From Duganella sp. BJB480 (GTDB lineage Bacteria; Pseudomonadota; Gammaproteobacteria; Burkholderiales; Burkholderiaceae_D), in the NCBI GenBank assembly GCA_003416985.1, contig QVIN01000016.1, positions 53,108 to 117,107 of the forward strand: a DNA stretch of 64,000 nucleotides, given 5' to 3'. Position 1 is the stretch's first letter. Each line of letters begins with the position of its first letter. The notes beneath the pieces were generated by a model. That model ran no database searches. It saw only the letters and a program-made list of their open reading frames with translations, and was not told where the DNA came from. The translations under genes and the position numbers were made by a program. Positions 17,723 through 25,992 of the stretch are shown piece after piece.

Positions 17723-19072
17723 TTATTTTGCTCCCATGATCATGTCCGGCAGGCCGGTGGAAATGGACGGGAACAGGCATAGTAGCAGCACCGCCACGAA
17801 CATCAAAATCAGGAACGGGAACACACCCCACACCACATCCTTGAGCGGGATGTCGGGCGCGATGTTCTTGATGACGAAAATGTTCAGGCCCACCGGCGGG
17901 TGGATCAGGCCCATTTCCATCACCACCGTCATCACGATGCCGAACCAGATCAGATCGAAGCCTGCGGCCTTCAGCGGTGGCAGGATGATGGGCGCCGTCA
18001 TCAGGATGATCGACACCGGCGGCAGGAAGAAGCCGAACACGATCACCATCAGCAGGATCACCGCCAGCAGCAGCCATTTCGACAGGTGCAGGCTGACCAC
18101 CCACGCGGCGGCGGACTGGCTGATGTGCAGGTAGCTCATCACGTACGAATAGAACAGCGACATGCCGATGATCAGCAACAGCATCGTCGATTCCTTGATC
18201 GAGGAGCTGAGGATGGGCGACAGGTCCTTCGGCCGCCACACGCCGTAGATCGCGGCCAGCAGCACCAGCGCCAGCAAGGCGCCCAGGCCGGCGGTCTCGG
18301 ACGGCGTGGCGAAACCGCCGTACAGCGCGACCATCACGCCGATCAGCAGGATGATGAAGGGCAGCACGCGCGGCAGCATCTCCACCTTCTGCGCCAGCGT
18401 GTAGTGCTCGTCCTCCAGGTAGGCCGACTTGGCGCCGCCCTGTTGGTAGATGACCAGCGCGGCCTTGTATTCCTTGTGCGCGCGGTAGACGGCATAGCCG
18501 GCGAACAGCAGCACCAGCAGCACGCCCGGGCCTATCCCGGCCAGGAACAGGCGGCCCAGCGACTGCTCGGCGGCCACCGCGTACAGGATCATGGTGATCG
18601 ACGGCGGCAGCAGGATGCCCAGCGTGCCGCCGGCGGCGATGATGCCGGCCGCGAAACCGGGCGAGTAGCCACGGCGGCGCATCTCGGGGATGCCGGCCGA
18701 GCCGATGGCCGAGCAGGTGGCGGGCGACGAGCCGGCCATCGCCGCGAACAGCGCGCAGGCGAACACGTTGGCGATGCCAAGGCCGCCCGGTATCTTGTGC
18801 ATCCACGTGTGAATGGCGGAGTACAGGTCCTTGCCGGCCGGTGACTTGCCGATGGCCGCGCCCTTCAGGATGAACAGGGGGATGGACAGCAGCGTGATCG
18901 ACGCCATCTCCTCGTACACGTTCTGGGTGATCGTGTCGAGCGAGGAGGGCGGCATGCAGAAGTACATGAAGCCGGTGGCCACCACGCCCAATGCGAAGGC
19001 GATCGGCATCCCGGAGAACATCACCACCAGGGTGACGGCGCCGTACAGGGCGCCCAGTGTCAGGTCGCTCAT
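17723..19072 (-). CDS. TRAP transporter large permease, DctM type
   Basis: A 449-residue inner-membrane protein of the tripartite ATP-independent periplasmic transporter family. It has MFSGMPIAFALGV near the N-terminus and about 12 hydrophobic segments, including PPSITMILYAVAAEQSLGRLF and the C-terminal NIFVIKNIAPDIPLKDV. The start at 19072 overlaps the small-permease stop (ATGA). Position in the mdc operon makes malonate the most likely substrate. Malonate TRAP systems (MatPQM) are known in rhizobia. Confidence 0.92.
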   Translation of the reverse strand: MSDLTLGALYGAVTLVVMFSGMPIAFALGVVATGFMYFCMPPSSLDTITQNVYEEMASITLLSIPLFILKGAAIGKSPAGKDLYSAIHTWMHKIPGGLGIANVFACALFAAMAGSSPATCSAIGSAGIPEMRRRGYSPGFAAGIIAAGGTLGILLPPSITMILYAVAAEQSLGRLFLAGIGPGVLLVLLFAGYAVYRAHKEYKAALVIYQQGGAKSAYLEDEHYTLAQKVEMLPRVLPFIILLIGVMVALYGGFATPSETAGLGALLALVLLAAIYGVWRPKDLSPILSSSIKESTMLLLIIGMSLFYSYVMSYLHISQSAAAWVVSLHLSKWLLLAVILLMVIVFGFFLPPVSIILMTAPIILPPLKAAGFDLIWFGIVMTVVMEMGLIHPPVGLNIFVIKNIAPDIPLKDVVWGVFPFLILMFVAVLLLCLFPSISTGLPDMIMGAK

Positions 19073-19632
19073 GCCGCGCGCTCCGATGAGGGGTTGTTGG
19101 TCATCCGTGCCAGCGTTTGCAGCACGATCTGCAGCGTGAGGATGCTCATCCCGGCGGCCATCATGGCGTAGGGTATCCACAGCGGCGGGGCGAAGGTCGA
19201 GGAGGTGGTCTGGCCGTCCACCCAGGCCTCATGGAACAGCGTCCACGACTTCCACGAGAAGAAGGCGCAGAACAGCGCCGACACCACGTCCACCATGAAC
19301 AGCCGCGCCGCGTTCACGCGCGCCGGCAGCAGCGAGGCCAGCGCCTCGATGCCGATATGGCCGCGGTGCGACTGCACGTAGGCGGTGCAGAAGAAGGTCA
19401 CGCCGACCAGCATGAACACGGAGGCCTCGTCCTGCCAGTCGGTGGGCGCGTGGAAGAAGTAGCGCGACACCACCGAGTAGGTCAGCACGAGGGCCGTCAG
19501 CACCAGCGCCACCATGGACACCAGCATCAGCCCGTGATTGAGCTTGTTCAGCAGCGCGGTCGCCAGCGCCACGGCCGCGTTGTCCGGCGGCGCGGCCGCG
19601 CGCGGCGGCTCCAGCTCTATGCCGTGGCTCAC
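19069..19632 (-). CDS. TRAP transporter small permease, DctQ type
   Basis: A 187-residue protein with four hydrophobic segments, the normal DctQ layout. It contains WQDEASVFMLVGVTFFCTAYVQSHRGHIGIEAL, the family's conserved region between helices 2 and 3. It overlaps both neighbours by four bases. It pairs with the large permease and the periplasmic binding protein for presumed malonate uptake. Confidence 0.9.
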   Translation of the reverse strand: MSHGIELEPPRAAAPPDNAAVALATALLNKLNHGLMLVSMVALVLTALVLTYSVVSRYFFHAPTDWQDEASVFMLVGVTFFCTAYVQSHRGHIGIEALASLLPARVNAARLFMVDVVSALFCAFFSWKSWTLFHEAWVDGQTTSSTFAPPLWIPYAMMAAGMSILTLQIVLQTLARMTNNPSSERAA

Positions 19633-20648
19633 AGCGTCTTCTCCGCCAGCTTGAGCAGCTTGGCGCAGCTCTCATTGCGGTCGCTGTAGTCCTTCCAGGC
19701 GGTGGTGCGGGCGATGGCCTGCCATTTTTTCAGCGCGGCCGGATTCAGGTCCACCACCTTGGCCTTGGCCTTGGCGTAGACGTTGGCCACGGCCGTGTCG
19801 TCGGCCTTGGCGGAGGTCAGCGCGAAGGCTTCCATCTCGGCGCCGACGGCCATGATGGTGGCCTGCTGTTCCTTGGTCAGGCGGTCGAAGACGGCCTTGG
19901 ACATCATCAGCGGCTCAAACATGAACCAATAGGCGCCCGCGCGGCCGGTGGTCAGCGCCTTCGACACTTCCTCCAGGCGGAACGAGATCAGCGAGGTGGA
20001 GGAGGTGAGCGCCGCCTCCATCGCGCCGGTCTGCATGGCGGCGTAGATCTCGTTGGACGGCAGCGACACCACGGCGGCGCCGGCGGCCTTGAGGATCAGG
20101 TCCATCTCGCGCGAGCCGCCGCGTATCTTCATGCCCTTGGCGTCGTCAGGATCGATCACCGGCTTGGTGCGCGAGGCCACGCCGCCGGCCTGCCAGATCC
20201 AGCTCACCAGCACGATGCCCTTCTCGTTCAGGATGCGGCTCAACTCCTTGCCCACTTCGGCGTTCTTCCAGCCGTAGGCCTGTTCGTAGGACGTCACCAG
20301 GCCGGGCATCAGGCCGATGTTCACCTCGGGGACCTCGCCGCCGGCGTACGACAGCGGCACCAGCGACATGTCCAGCGCGCCCTTGCGCATGGCCGAGAAC
20401 TGGGCGTTGGTCTTCATCAGAGAGGAGCCGGGATAGATTTCGAATTTGAGGCTGCCCTTGCTGCGCTTTTCCACTTCGGCCGCGAACATGCGCGTCAGGC
20501 GGTCGCGGAAATCGCCGTCGGTGACCGTCCCGCCGGGGAACTGGTGCGAGATCTTGAGGGTGGTGCTCTGCGCCCATGCCGGTTGCAGCAACAACGGGCT
20601 GGCGGCCAGGGCGGCCAGTACGGACCTGCGGGTGATTACGCTCATCAT
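19629..20648 (-). CDS. TRAP transporter substrate-binding protein, DctP type
   Basis: A 339-residue periplasmic protein with a signal peptide (twin-Arg-like ITRRSVLAALAASPLLLQPAWA) and the DctP mature pattern LKISHQFPGGTVTDGDFRDRL and LKFEIYPGSSLMK. A GGAGG ribosome site at 20650-20654 serves one of two adjacent ATGs. The second (20645) has the better spacing, so the true protein may lack the first Met. It is the first gene of the TRAP-mdc operon; the ligand is probably malonate from context. Confidence 0.9.
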   Translation of the reverse strand: MMSVITRRSVLAALAASPLLLQPAWAQSTTLKISHQFPGGTVTDGDFRDRLTRMFAAEVEKRSKGSLKFEIYPGSSLMKTNAQFSAMRKGALDMSLVPLSYAGGEVPEVNIGLMPGLVTSYEQAYGWKNAEVGKELSRILNEKGIVLVSWIWQAGGVASRTKPVIDPDDAKGMKIRGGSREMDLILKAAGAAVVSLPSNEIYAAMQTGAMEAALTSSTSLISFRLEEVSKALTTGRAGAYWFMFEPLMMSKAVFDRLTKEQQATIMAVGAEMEAFALTSAKADDTAVANVYAKAKAKVVDLNPAALKKWQAIARTTAWKDYSDRNESCAKLLKLAEKTL

Positions 20649-20685
20649 TCCTCCAAGGGGTAAGTCAAATATGCAACGCTTTGTT

Positions 20686-20697
20686 TTGTGTATACAA
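20686..20697. promoter_or_regulatory. Operator-like palindrome for the malonate regulator (site 1)
   Basis: A perfect TGTATACA palindrome (20689-20696) inside TTGTGTATACAA. It matches the ATTGTATACAAT site recalled for MdcY of Acinetobacter over the core TGTATACAA. It lies directly downstream of the proposed mdc -10 box, where a repressor would block transcription. Confidence 0.6.
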
Positions 20698-20724
20698 GAA
20701 TATCCGGTTGGAATACATTGTCAA
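20697..20724 (-). promoter_or_regulatory. Predicted sigma-70 promoter of the TRAP-mdc operon
   Basis: On the minus strand, a perfect -35 TTGACA (20724-20719) is followed after 16 bases by TATTCT (20702-20697) as a moderate -10. The first gene starts about 50 bases downstream. The -35 box is shared, back to back, with the divergent regulator promoter. Confidence 0.55.
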
Positions 20725-20745
20725 GCTAAATAAGCGACTTATAAT
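20718..20745 (+). promoter_or_regulatory. Predicted sigma-70 promoter of the divergent GntR regulator
   Basis: TTGTCA (20718-20723) is followed after 16 bases by a perfect TATAAT (20740-20745). The expected transcript start is near 20752. This excludes the in-frame ATG at 20744 as the start of the regulator and favours the ATG at 20777. Confidence 0.65.
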
Positions 20746-20753
20746 GAAGCCTG

Positions 20754-20763
20754 ATATACACAA
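20754..20763. promoter_or_regulatory. Second operator-like site overlapping the regulator transcript start (site 2)
   Basis: ATATACACAA is, on the opposite strand, TTGTGTATAT, matching site 1 (TTGTGTATAC) in 9 of 10 positions. It sits at about +2 to +11 of the predicted regulator transcript, consistent with autoregulation. Confidence 0.5.
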
Positions 20764-20776
20764 GGCTGCGAACACC

Positions 20777-21439
20777 ATGACCACCCATTCCGCCACGCTG
20801 CGCGAAGAGATTGAAGAGATGATCGCCATCGGCGAGCTCAAACCGGGCCAGCACCTCGATGAAACCGAGCTGGCCGCGCGCTTCGGCGTCTCCCGCACGC
20901 CGGTGCGCGAAACGCTGATCCAGCTGGCTTCCATGGGGTTGGTGGTGATACGCCCCCGGCGCGGCGCCATCGTCGCGGAGCTGGGGCCGCAGCAGCTGGT
21001 GGAGATGTTCGAGGTGATGTCGGAACTGGAGGCGACCTGCGGCCGCCTGGCCGCGCGCCGCATGACGCCCGCCGAGCAGCAGGCTTTGTTGGCGGCCCAC
21101 CAGGCCTGCCAGGAAGCGCGCGATGCGCAGGAGCCGGACGTCTACTACTACAAGAACGAGTTGTTCCACGAGGCGATCTACGCCGGTAGCCATAACCAGT
21201 TCCTGATCGAGCAGACGCGCAACCTGTACCGGCGCCTGCGGCCTTACCGCCGCCTGCAGCTGCGGGTGCGCGACCGCCTGTCCACGTCCTATCACGAGCA
21301 TGACGGCGTGGTGCAGGCCATCGTCGGCGGCGACGGCGAACTGGCGGCGCGCCTGCTGCGCGAGCACGTGATGATACAGGGACAGCGCTTCTCGGATTTG
21401 ATGGCGTCTCTGCCGCAGCTGCAGCGGGACGCGGCCTGA
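20777..21439 (+). CDS. mdcY: GntR-family (FadR/FCD type) regulator of the malonate operon
   Basis: A 220-residue regulator. The N-terminal winged helix-turn-helix contains LKPGQHLDETELAARFGVSRTPVRETLIQL, the GntR signature. The C-terminal all-helical FCD ligand domain has YKNELFHEAIYAGSHNQFL and YHEHDGVVQAI with its metal/ligand histidines. The start at 20777 is chosen because the -10 box at 20740-20745 leaves earlier in-frame ATGs (20681, 20744) upstream of transcription. Divergent position and operator-like sites point to MdcY-type malonate-responsive repression; effector binding is inference. Confidence 0.82.
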   Translation: MTTHSATLREEIEEMIAIGELKPGQHLDETELAARFGVSRTPVRETLIQLASMGLVVIRPRRGAIVAELGPQQLVEMFEVMSELEATCGRLAARRMTPAEQQALLAAHQACQEARDAQEPDVYYYKNELFHEAIYAGSHNQFLIEQTRNLYRRLRPYRRLQLRVRDRLSTSYHEHDGVVQAIVGGDGELAARLLREHVMIQGQRFSDLMASLPQLQRDAA

Positions 21440-21440
21440 A

Positions 21441-21893
21441 TTAACTGGCCGCGCCGCGCACCATCCGCACCGGCTTGGCCGCGTTGGACGGCGCCTGCGG
21501 CAGCATGTCCTGAAGCGTTTGTTTATCCAGCACCGCCAGGAAGGCCTTGGTGGCGTCGTTCAGCGTGTGTTTGAGCGCGCAGTTGGGCGTGAGCGGGCAG
21601 GTGTCGGTCTCGCGGTCGAAGCATTCGGCCATGAAGAAATCGGTCTCGGTCGCCCGCACCAGCGCGCCGATGTTGATATCCTTCGGCTCCTTCGCCAGCC
21701 GCAGGCCGCCGTTGCGGCCCCGTACCGTCTCCACCAGGCCGGATTGACCCAGCTGGTACACCACCTTCATCAGATGGTTCTTCGAGATCGCATGCATGTC
21801 GGCGATATCCTGGATCGTGACCAGCCGGTCCCGGTGCGCGCTCAGGTACAGCAAGGTACGCAGGGAGTAGTCGGTGAAGGATGTCAGGCGCAT
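21441..21893 (-). CDS. nsrR: Rrf2-family regulator, NsrR-like nitric-oxide sensor
   Basis: A 150-residue winged-helix regulator. The start RLTSFTDYSLRTLLYLS and the recognition segment ISKNHLMKVVYQLGQ.GLVETVRGRNGG are hallmarks of NsrR, which represses nitric-oxide stress genes. Cys91, Cys99 and Cys105 fit the three iron-sulphur ligands. No hmp, norB or other usual target is visible nearby. It converges on the malonate regulator, with stops two bases apart. Confidence 0.88.
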   Translation of the reverse strand: MRLTSFTDYSLRTLLYLSAHRDRLVTIQDIADMHAISKNHLMKVVYQLGQSGLVETVRGRNGGLRLAKEPKDINIGALVRATETDFFMAECFDRETDTCPLTPNCALKHTLNDATKAFLAVLDKQTLQDMLPQAPSNAAKPVRMVRGAAS

Positions 21894-21946
21894 GGCTCGG
21901 AGTGTCTGTTGCAGGTCAATTCACCATTCTACATCCTCATGAAGCT

Positions 21947-23380
21947 TTACTCCATTTGTTGCAGAATGTCGCGCACGCGCAGCAGGGCGGTGTCGATGTC
22001 GAGCGTCTCGATGCCGCCGTAGCCGAGGAACAGGCCGGCCTTGGGCGGCGTGAAGGCGTAGAAGTTCGACAGCGGATAGAGGCCGACGTCGGCTCGCCGC
22101 GCCAGCCGCCGCAGCAGGTCCAGGTCCAGCGGCTTTTTGCACAGCGCGGCCACGTGGAAGCCGGCGCTGGCCGGCACCAGTTCGAACCACGGCGACAGCG
22201 GCCCGGCAAACAGGGCTTGCAGGCGCTCGCGCCGCGTCGCGTAGATCTCGCTGCAGCGGCGGATGTGGCGCGACAGGTAGCCGTCCGAGATGAACTTGGC
22301 CAGCGCGTGCTGGCTGGCGGTGGCGGTGTGCCAGTCGTTCAGGTGCTTGACGGTGAGGGCCGCGTTCAGCACCGCCTCCGGCAGCACCGCGTAGCCGAGC
22401 CGCAGCTCCGGCAGCATCACCTTGGAGAAGGTGCCGACGAAGGCCACCACGCCGTGCCGGTCCATGCTCTGCAGCGAATCGGTGGGCCGGCCCTCGTAGC
22501 GGAATTCGCTGTCGTAGTCGTCCTCGATGATGATGGCGCCGATCTCCAGCGCGCGCGCCAGCAGCGCCTCTCGCCGGGCCACGCTCATCGGCATCCCAAG
22601 CGGGAACTGGTGGGCCGGCGTGGTGTAGATCAGCCGCGTGCCTTGCGGGATCTGGTCCACCAGCATGCCTTCGCGGTCGACGCCGATGCCCACGACCTGC
22701 GCGCCCTGGCTGGCGAACAGCATGCGCGCGGCCGGATAGCCCGGCTCCTCGACCGCCACCACGCAACCCGGCTCCAGCAGCACGCGGCCCAGCAGGTCCA
22801 GCGCCTGCTGGGCGCCGTTGGTGACCACCACATTGTGGGCGGTGCAGACCACGCCGCGCGCGTAGGCGGCGTGGTGGGCGATGGCCGCGCGCAGCTCGGG
22901 GATGCCTTCCGCCTGGCGGTACATGCCGCCGGTCCTGGCGTCCTGGCGCAGGCCGTGCAGCACGCAGCGGCGCCACTCGTCGGCGGGGAACAGGCCGGGC
23001 GTGATGCAGCCGCCGATGAACTCATGGCGCGAGCGGCCTTCCGGGAACGGGTTGCGCAGCGGCGCGTGCATGGCGTCCCACTTGGCGACGATGGCGGCGC
23101 TGGCGAGGTTGGCGGCGACCTGGCGGCGCGGCCTGGCCTCCACCGGTGCGCTCACGAAGCTGCCCTTGCCGACCTGGCCCAGCACCAGCCGCTCCTGCGT
23201 CAGGCGGGTATAGACATCGGAGACGGTCTTGCGCGACAGGCCGAGCTGCTCGGCCAGCAGGCGGGTGGGCGGCAACTGCTGGCCGTCGGCCAGGCGCCCG
23301 CTGCGGATCGAATCGCTCAGCTGGCGGTACAGCTGCCCGCTCAAATCCTTCGTGCCCTCGATGACGATGTGGAGTTCCAT
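21947..23380 (-). CDS. MocR/PdxR-type regulator: GntR DNA-binding domain fused to an aminotransferase fold
   Basis: A 477-residue protein. Residues about 10-75 form a GntR winged helix (LYRQLSDSIRSGRLADGQQLPPTRLLAEQLGLSRKTV). The rest is a fold type I aminotransferase-like domain with NGAQQALDLLGRVLL, IIIEDDYDSEFRYEG and VGTFSKVMLPELRLGY, where the lysine should bind pyridoxal phosphate. Such proteins respond to PLP or amino-acid adducts, often activating the next divergent gene. The ATG at 23380 starts the domain; 57 more in-frame bases upstream do not look coding. The divergent neighbour is a small unknown gene. Confidence 0.9.
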   Translation of the reverse strand: MELHIVIEGTKDLSGQLYRQLSDSIRSGRLADGQQLPPTRLLAEQLGLSRKTVSDVYTRLTQERLVLGQVGKGSFVSAPVEARPRRQVAANLASAAIVAKWDAMHAPLRNPFPEGRSRHEFIGGCITPGLFPADEWRRCVLHGLRQDARTGGMYRQAEGIPELRAAIAHHAAYARGVVCTAHNVVVTNGAQQALDLLGRVLLEPGCVVAVEEPGYPAARMLFASQGAQVVGIGVDREGMLVDQIPQGTRLIYTTPAHQFPLGMPMSVARREALLARALEIGAIIIEDDYDSEFRYEGRPTDSLQSMDRHGVVAFVGTFSKVMLPELRLGYAVLPEAVLNAALTVKHLNDWHTATASQHALAKFISDGYLSRHIRRCSEIYATRRERLQALFAGPLSPWFELVPASAGFHVAALCKKPLDLDLLRRLARRADVGLYPLSNFYAFTPPKAGLFLGYGGIETLDIDTALLRVRDILQQME

Positions 23381-23454
23381 GTTATGTTTGTGCGGCGCCT
23401 GACAGACAATACCCGGCAGTTTGCCACAGACTTGCAAGCCACACAGGAGGAACC

Positions 23455-23724
23455 ATGGATCAGGAAACCGCGCGCCGCCAGTTCGTCAACGAGCTTTGGC
23501 AGCGCTACGAGGAGTTGCAGCGATGGGCGGAAGAGAACTGGCCGGACAAGGAGCATCCCCTGTCCAGCGCGGACTTTGTCGAGACCCGCAAGGAGATACT
23601 GGGCCTGCGCAATCCGGCCCAAGCGCCGGGCCGGCCCGCGTCGGCCAGCGCCGGGGGCGACGCCCGTGAGCCGGAGCAGGGCGGCGCTCAATACATCGAC
23701 GTGAATCCGACGCCCTGGCCCTGA
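23455..23724 (+). CDS. Small hypothetical protein
   Basis: An 89-residue soluble, acidic, Trp-rich N-terminal region (FVNELWQRYEELQRWAEENWPDKEHPLSSADF) followed by a Pro/Ala/Gly-rich tail. A strong AGGAGG ribosome site lies 5 bases before the ATG. It is divergent from the MocR-type regulator, which may control it. No family recognised; similar short proteins with W-P-D motifs occur in Oxalobacteraceae as far as can be recalled. Confidence 0.7.
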   Translation: MDQETARRQFVNELWQRYEELQRWAEENWPDKEHPLSSADFVETRKEILGLRNPAQAPGRPASASAGGDAREPEQGGAQYIDVNPTPWP

Positions 23725-23734
23725 GCCGCGCGGC

Positions 23735-24946
23735 TTAGTGCGTGACCGGCTTGCCGGTCTGCGCCAGCAGCCAGGCGATCACGCTGACGACCAGGCTGGC
23801 GAGCACGCCCCAGGCCAGTTTCAGCGCGCTGTCGAACAGCAGCGGCGCCACCAGGCCGGACACCAGCGCGAACAGCAGCATCTGGATGAAGGACTGCATC
23901 GACGCCGCCAGCCCGCTATTGTTGGGGAAGTACTCCAGCGCGATCAGCGACAGGGGCGTCATCGACAACGCCAGGCCGAAGGAATAGATAAACAGCGGCA
24001 GCACTGCGTACGGCACGGCGGCCACGAAGGCGCTGTTGTAGGCCACGTTGATGACGCCGGAGGCGATCATGACCGCGAAACCCATCCACACCTGCGCGCT
24101 GCGCGAGAACCTGTGCGCGAACTTGCCCGACAGCGCGGAGCCGATCACCATGCCGCTGATCAGCGGCACGAACATCCATGCGAACGCGGTCTCCGGCAGG
24201 TGCAGGATGTTCATCACGAAGTAGGCGGCCGAGCCGATATACAGCGCCACGCCCGCGAAGCTCATGCCGACCGCGATCGACAGCAGCAGGAACTGGTGGT
24301 GGCACAGCACCTTCCAGTAGTTCGCTGCGATCACGCCGAGGTGGAAGGGATGGCGGTCCTTGACGGCCAGGCTCTCGGGCAGCGCGCGCTGCACGGCGAT
24401 GAACATCAGGATGCCGAAGCCGCTGAGGAACCAGAAGATGGAACGCCAGCCGAAGCTCACCTGCAGCCAGCCGCCCAGCACCGGTGCGATGGCGGGCGCC
24501 AGGCCGAAGATCATCATGATGTGCGACAGGATCTTCTGCGCGGCGACGCCGGAGAAGCGGTCCTGTACGATGGCTCGGCCGACCACCGAGCCGGCGCCCG
24601 CCGCCAAGCCCTGCACGATGCGGCAGGCCAGCAGCACGCCGATGGACGGCGCCATCGCACCGACGATGGAAGCGGCGATGTACAGCACCAGCGACACCAG
24701 GATCACCGGGCGGCGGCCGAAGGAATCGGACAGCGTGCCATAGAACAGCATCATGAAGGCGAAGCAGAACAGGAACATGCTCAGGGTCTGCTGGATCAGC
24801 AACGGGCTGGCGTCGAAGGCCAGGGCGATGGCGGGGAACGACGGCAGGTAGGTGTCGATGGCCAGCGGCCCGACCATACTCAGGCCGGCCAGCAGCAGTG
24901 TCAGCAAAATATTCATGAAAGGCGTATTGTTCTGTGAGCCGAGCAT
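23735..24946 (-). CDS. Bcr/CflA-family multidrug efflux MFS transporter
   Basis: A 403-residue, 12-helix drug:proton antiporter. Helix 1 carries MVGPLAIDTYLPSFPAIA, the DHA1/Bcr signature. FYGTLSDSFGRRPVILVSL is MFS motif A, and RIVQGLAAGAGSVVGRAIVQDRF matches motif B/C regions of Bcr proteins. An alternative start at 24916 gives a 393-residue protein starting closer to helix 1; neither start has a clear ribosome site. Confidence 0.9.
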   Translation of the reverse strand: MLGSQNNTPFMNILLTLLLAGLSMVGPLAIDTYLPSFPAIALAFDASPLLIQQTLSMFLFCFAFMMLFYGTLSDSFGRRPVILVSLVLYIAASIVGAMAPSIGVLLACRIVQGLAAGAGSVVGRAIVQDRFSGVAAQKILSHIMMIFGLAPAIAPVLGGWLQVSFGWRSIFWFLSGFGILMFIAVQRALPESLAVKDRHPFHLGVIAANYWKVLCHHQFLLLSIAVGMSFAGVALYIGSAAYFVMNILHLPETAFAWMFVPLISGMVIGSALSGKFAHRFSRSAQVWMGFAVMIASGVINVAYNSAFVAAVPYAVLPLFIYSFGLALSMTPLSLIALEYFPNNSGLAASMQSFIQMLLFALVSGLVAPLLFDSALKLAWGVLASLVVSVIAWLLAQTGKPVTH

Positions 24947-25030
24947 TTTACGCGATATGCGGCCATCGCATATCCAAGGGCGAAATCATTCCTTCGCCCT
25001 GCCGCCGGCGTTTTTATAATTCGAGACACT

Positions 25031-25954
25031 ATGACTATCGATACCTATGATGGAACCGGCGTCAAGCCGTCGCACTGGAACCTGGACGGCGTGATCGAGC
25101 AGCTGCGCGTGTCGCGCGAGGCCACGCACAACATCCGCCACCACGGCAAGGTGCGCGAGCTGCCGTCGCGCGAGGCGCTGACGATCATCGTCAACGGCCT
25201 GTCGGCGGTGCTGTTCCCGACGCATTACGGGCGCCCCAACCTGACCGACGAGAGCATCGACTACTTCGTCGGCGACACGCTCAACACCACCTTGAACCGC
25301 CTGACGGAACAGGTCCGGCGCGGCCTGCAGTTCTCGCTGGAGGATGCGACGGCCGATGAGGATGCGCTGACGTGCCAGGCCCACGCCATCACGCGCGAAT
25401 TCGCGGCCGGGCTGCCGGGCATCCGCGGGCTGCTGGTGTCCGACGTGCAGGCGGCTTTCTCTGGTGATCCGGCGGCGACGTCGGTGGCCGAGATCATGCT
25501 GTGCTATCCGGGCACCATCGCCATCCTGTACTACCGGCTGGCGCATAGCCTGCACCGACTCGGCTCGCCGTTCCTGGCGCGGCTGATTTCGGACATCGGC
25601 CATTCGCTGACCGGGATCGACATCCATCCGGGCGCGCAGATCGGCGGCAGCTTCTTCATCGACCACGGCACCGGCGTGGTGATCGGCGAGACGGCGATCA
25701 TCGGCCAGCGGGTGCGGCTGTACCAGCATGTGACGCTCGGTGCCAAGCGCTTCCCGGCCGACGAGAAGGGCGCGTTGATCAAGGGCGTGCCGCGACATCC
25801 GGTGGTGGAGGACGACGTGGTGATCTACGCCGGCGCCACCATCCTGGGCCGCATCACCATCGGCGCCGGCTCCACCATCGGTGGCAACGTGTGGCTCACG
25901 CAGAGCGTGCCGGCGGGGAGCAATGTGTCCCAAGCGCAGATGCGCAACGATTAG
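25031..25954 (+). CDS. epsC: Serine O-acetyltransferase, EpsC/CysE type
   Basis: A 307-residue acyltransferase that makes O-acetylserine from serine and acetyl-CoA, the carbon skeleton for cysteine. The N-terminal helical domain is followed by left-handed beta-helix hexapeptide repeats including GIDIHPGAQIGGSFFIDHGTGVVIGETAIIG, with catalytic His/Asp positions. The length fits the EpsC/SrpH subgroup rather than short CysE. A perfect TATAAT at 25015-25020 lies only 10 bases before the ATG, so the transcript may be leaderless. Confidence 0.92.
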   Translation: MTIDTYDGTGVKPSHWNLDGVIEQLRVSREATHNIRHHGKVRELPSREALTIIVNGLSAVLFPTHYGRPNLTDESIDYFVGDTLNTTLNRLTEQVRRGLQFSLEDATADEDALTCQAHAITREFAAGLPGIRGLLVSDVQAAFSGDPAATSVAEIMLCYPGTIAILYYRLAHSLHRLGSPFLARLISDIGHSLTGIDIHPGAQIGGSFFIDHGTGVVIGETAIIGQRVRLYQHVTLGAKRFPADEKGALIKGVPRHPVVEDDVVIYAGATILGRITIGAGSTIGGNVWLTQSVPAGSNVSQAQMRND

Positions 25955-25992
25955 GGTATGCTTTTGGTTTGAATACGCACGGAGTTTTTGGA

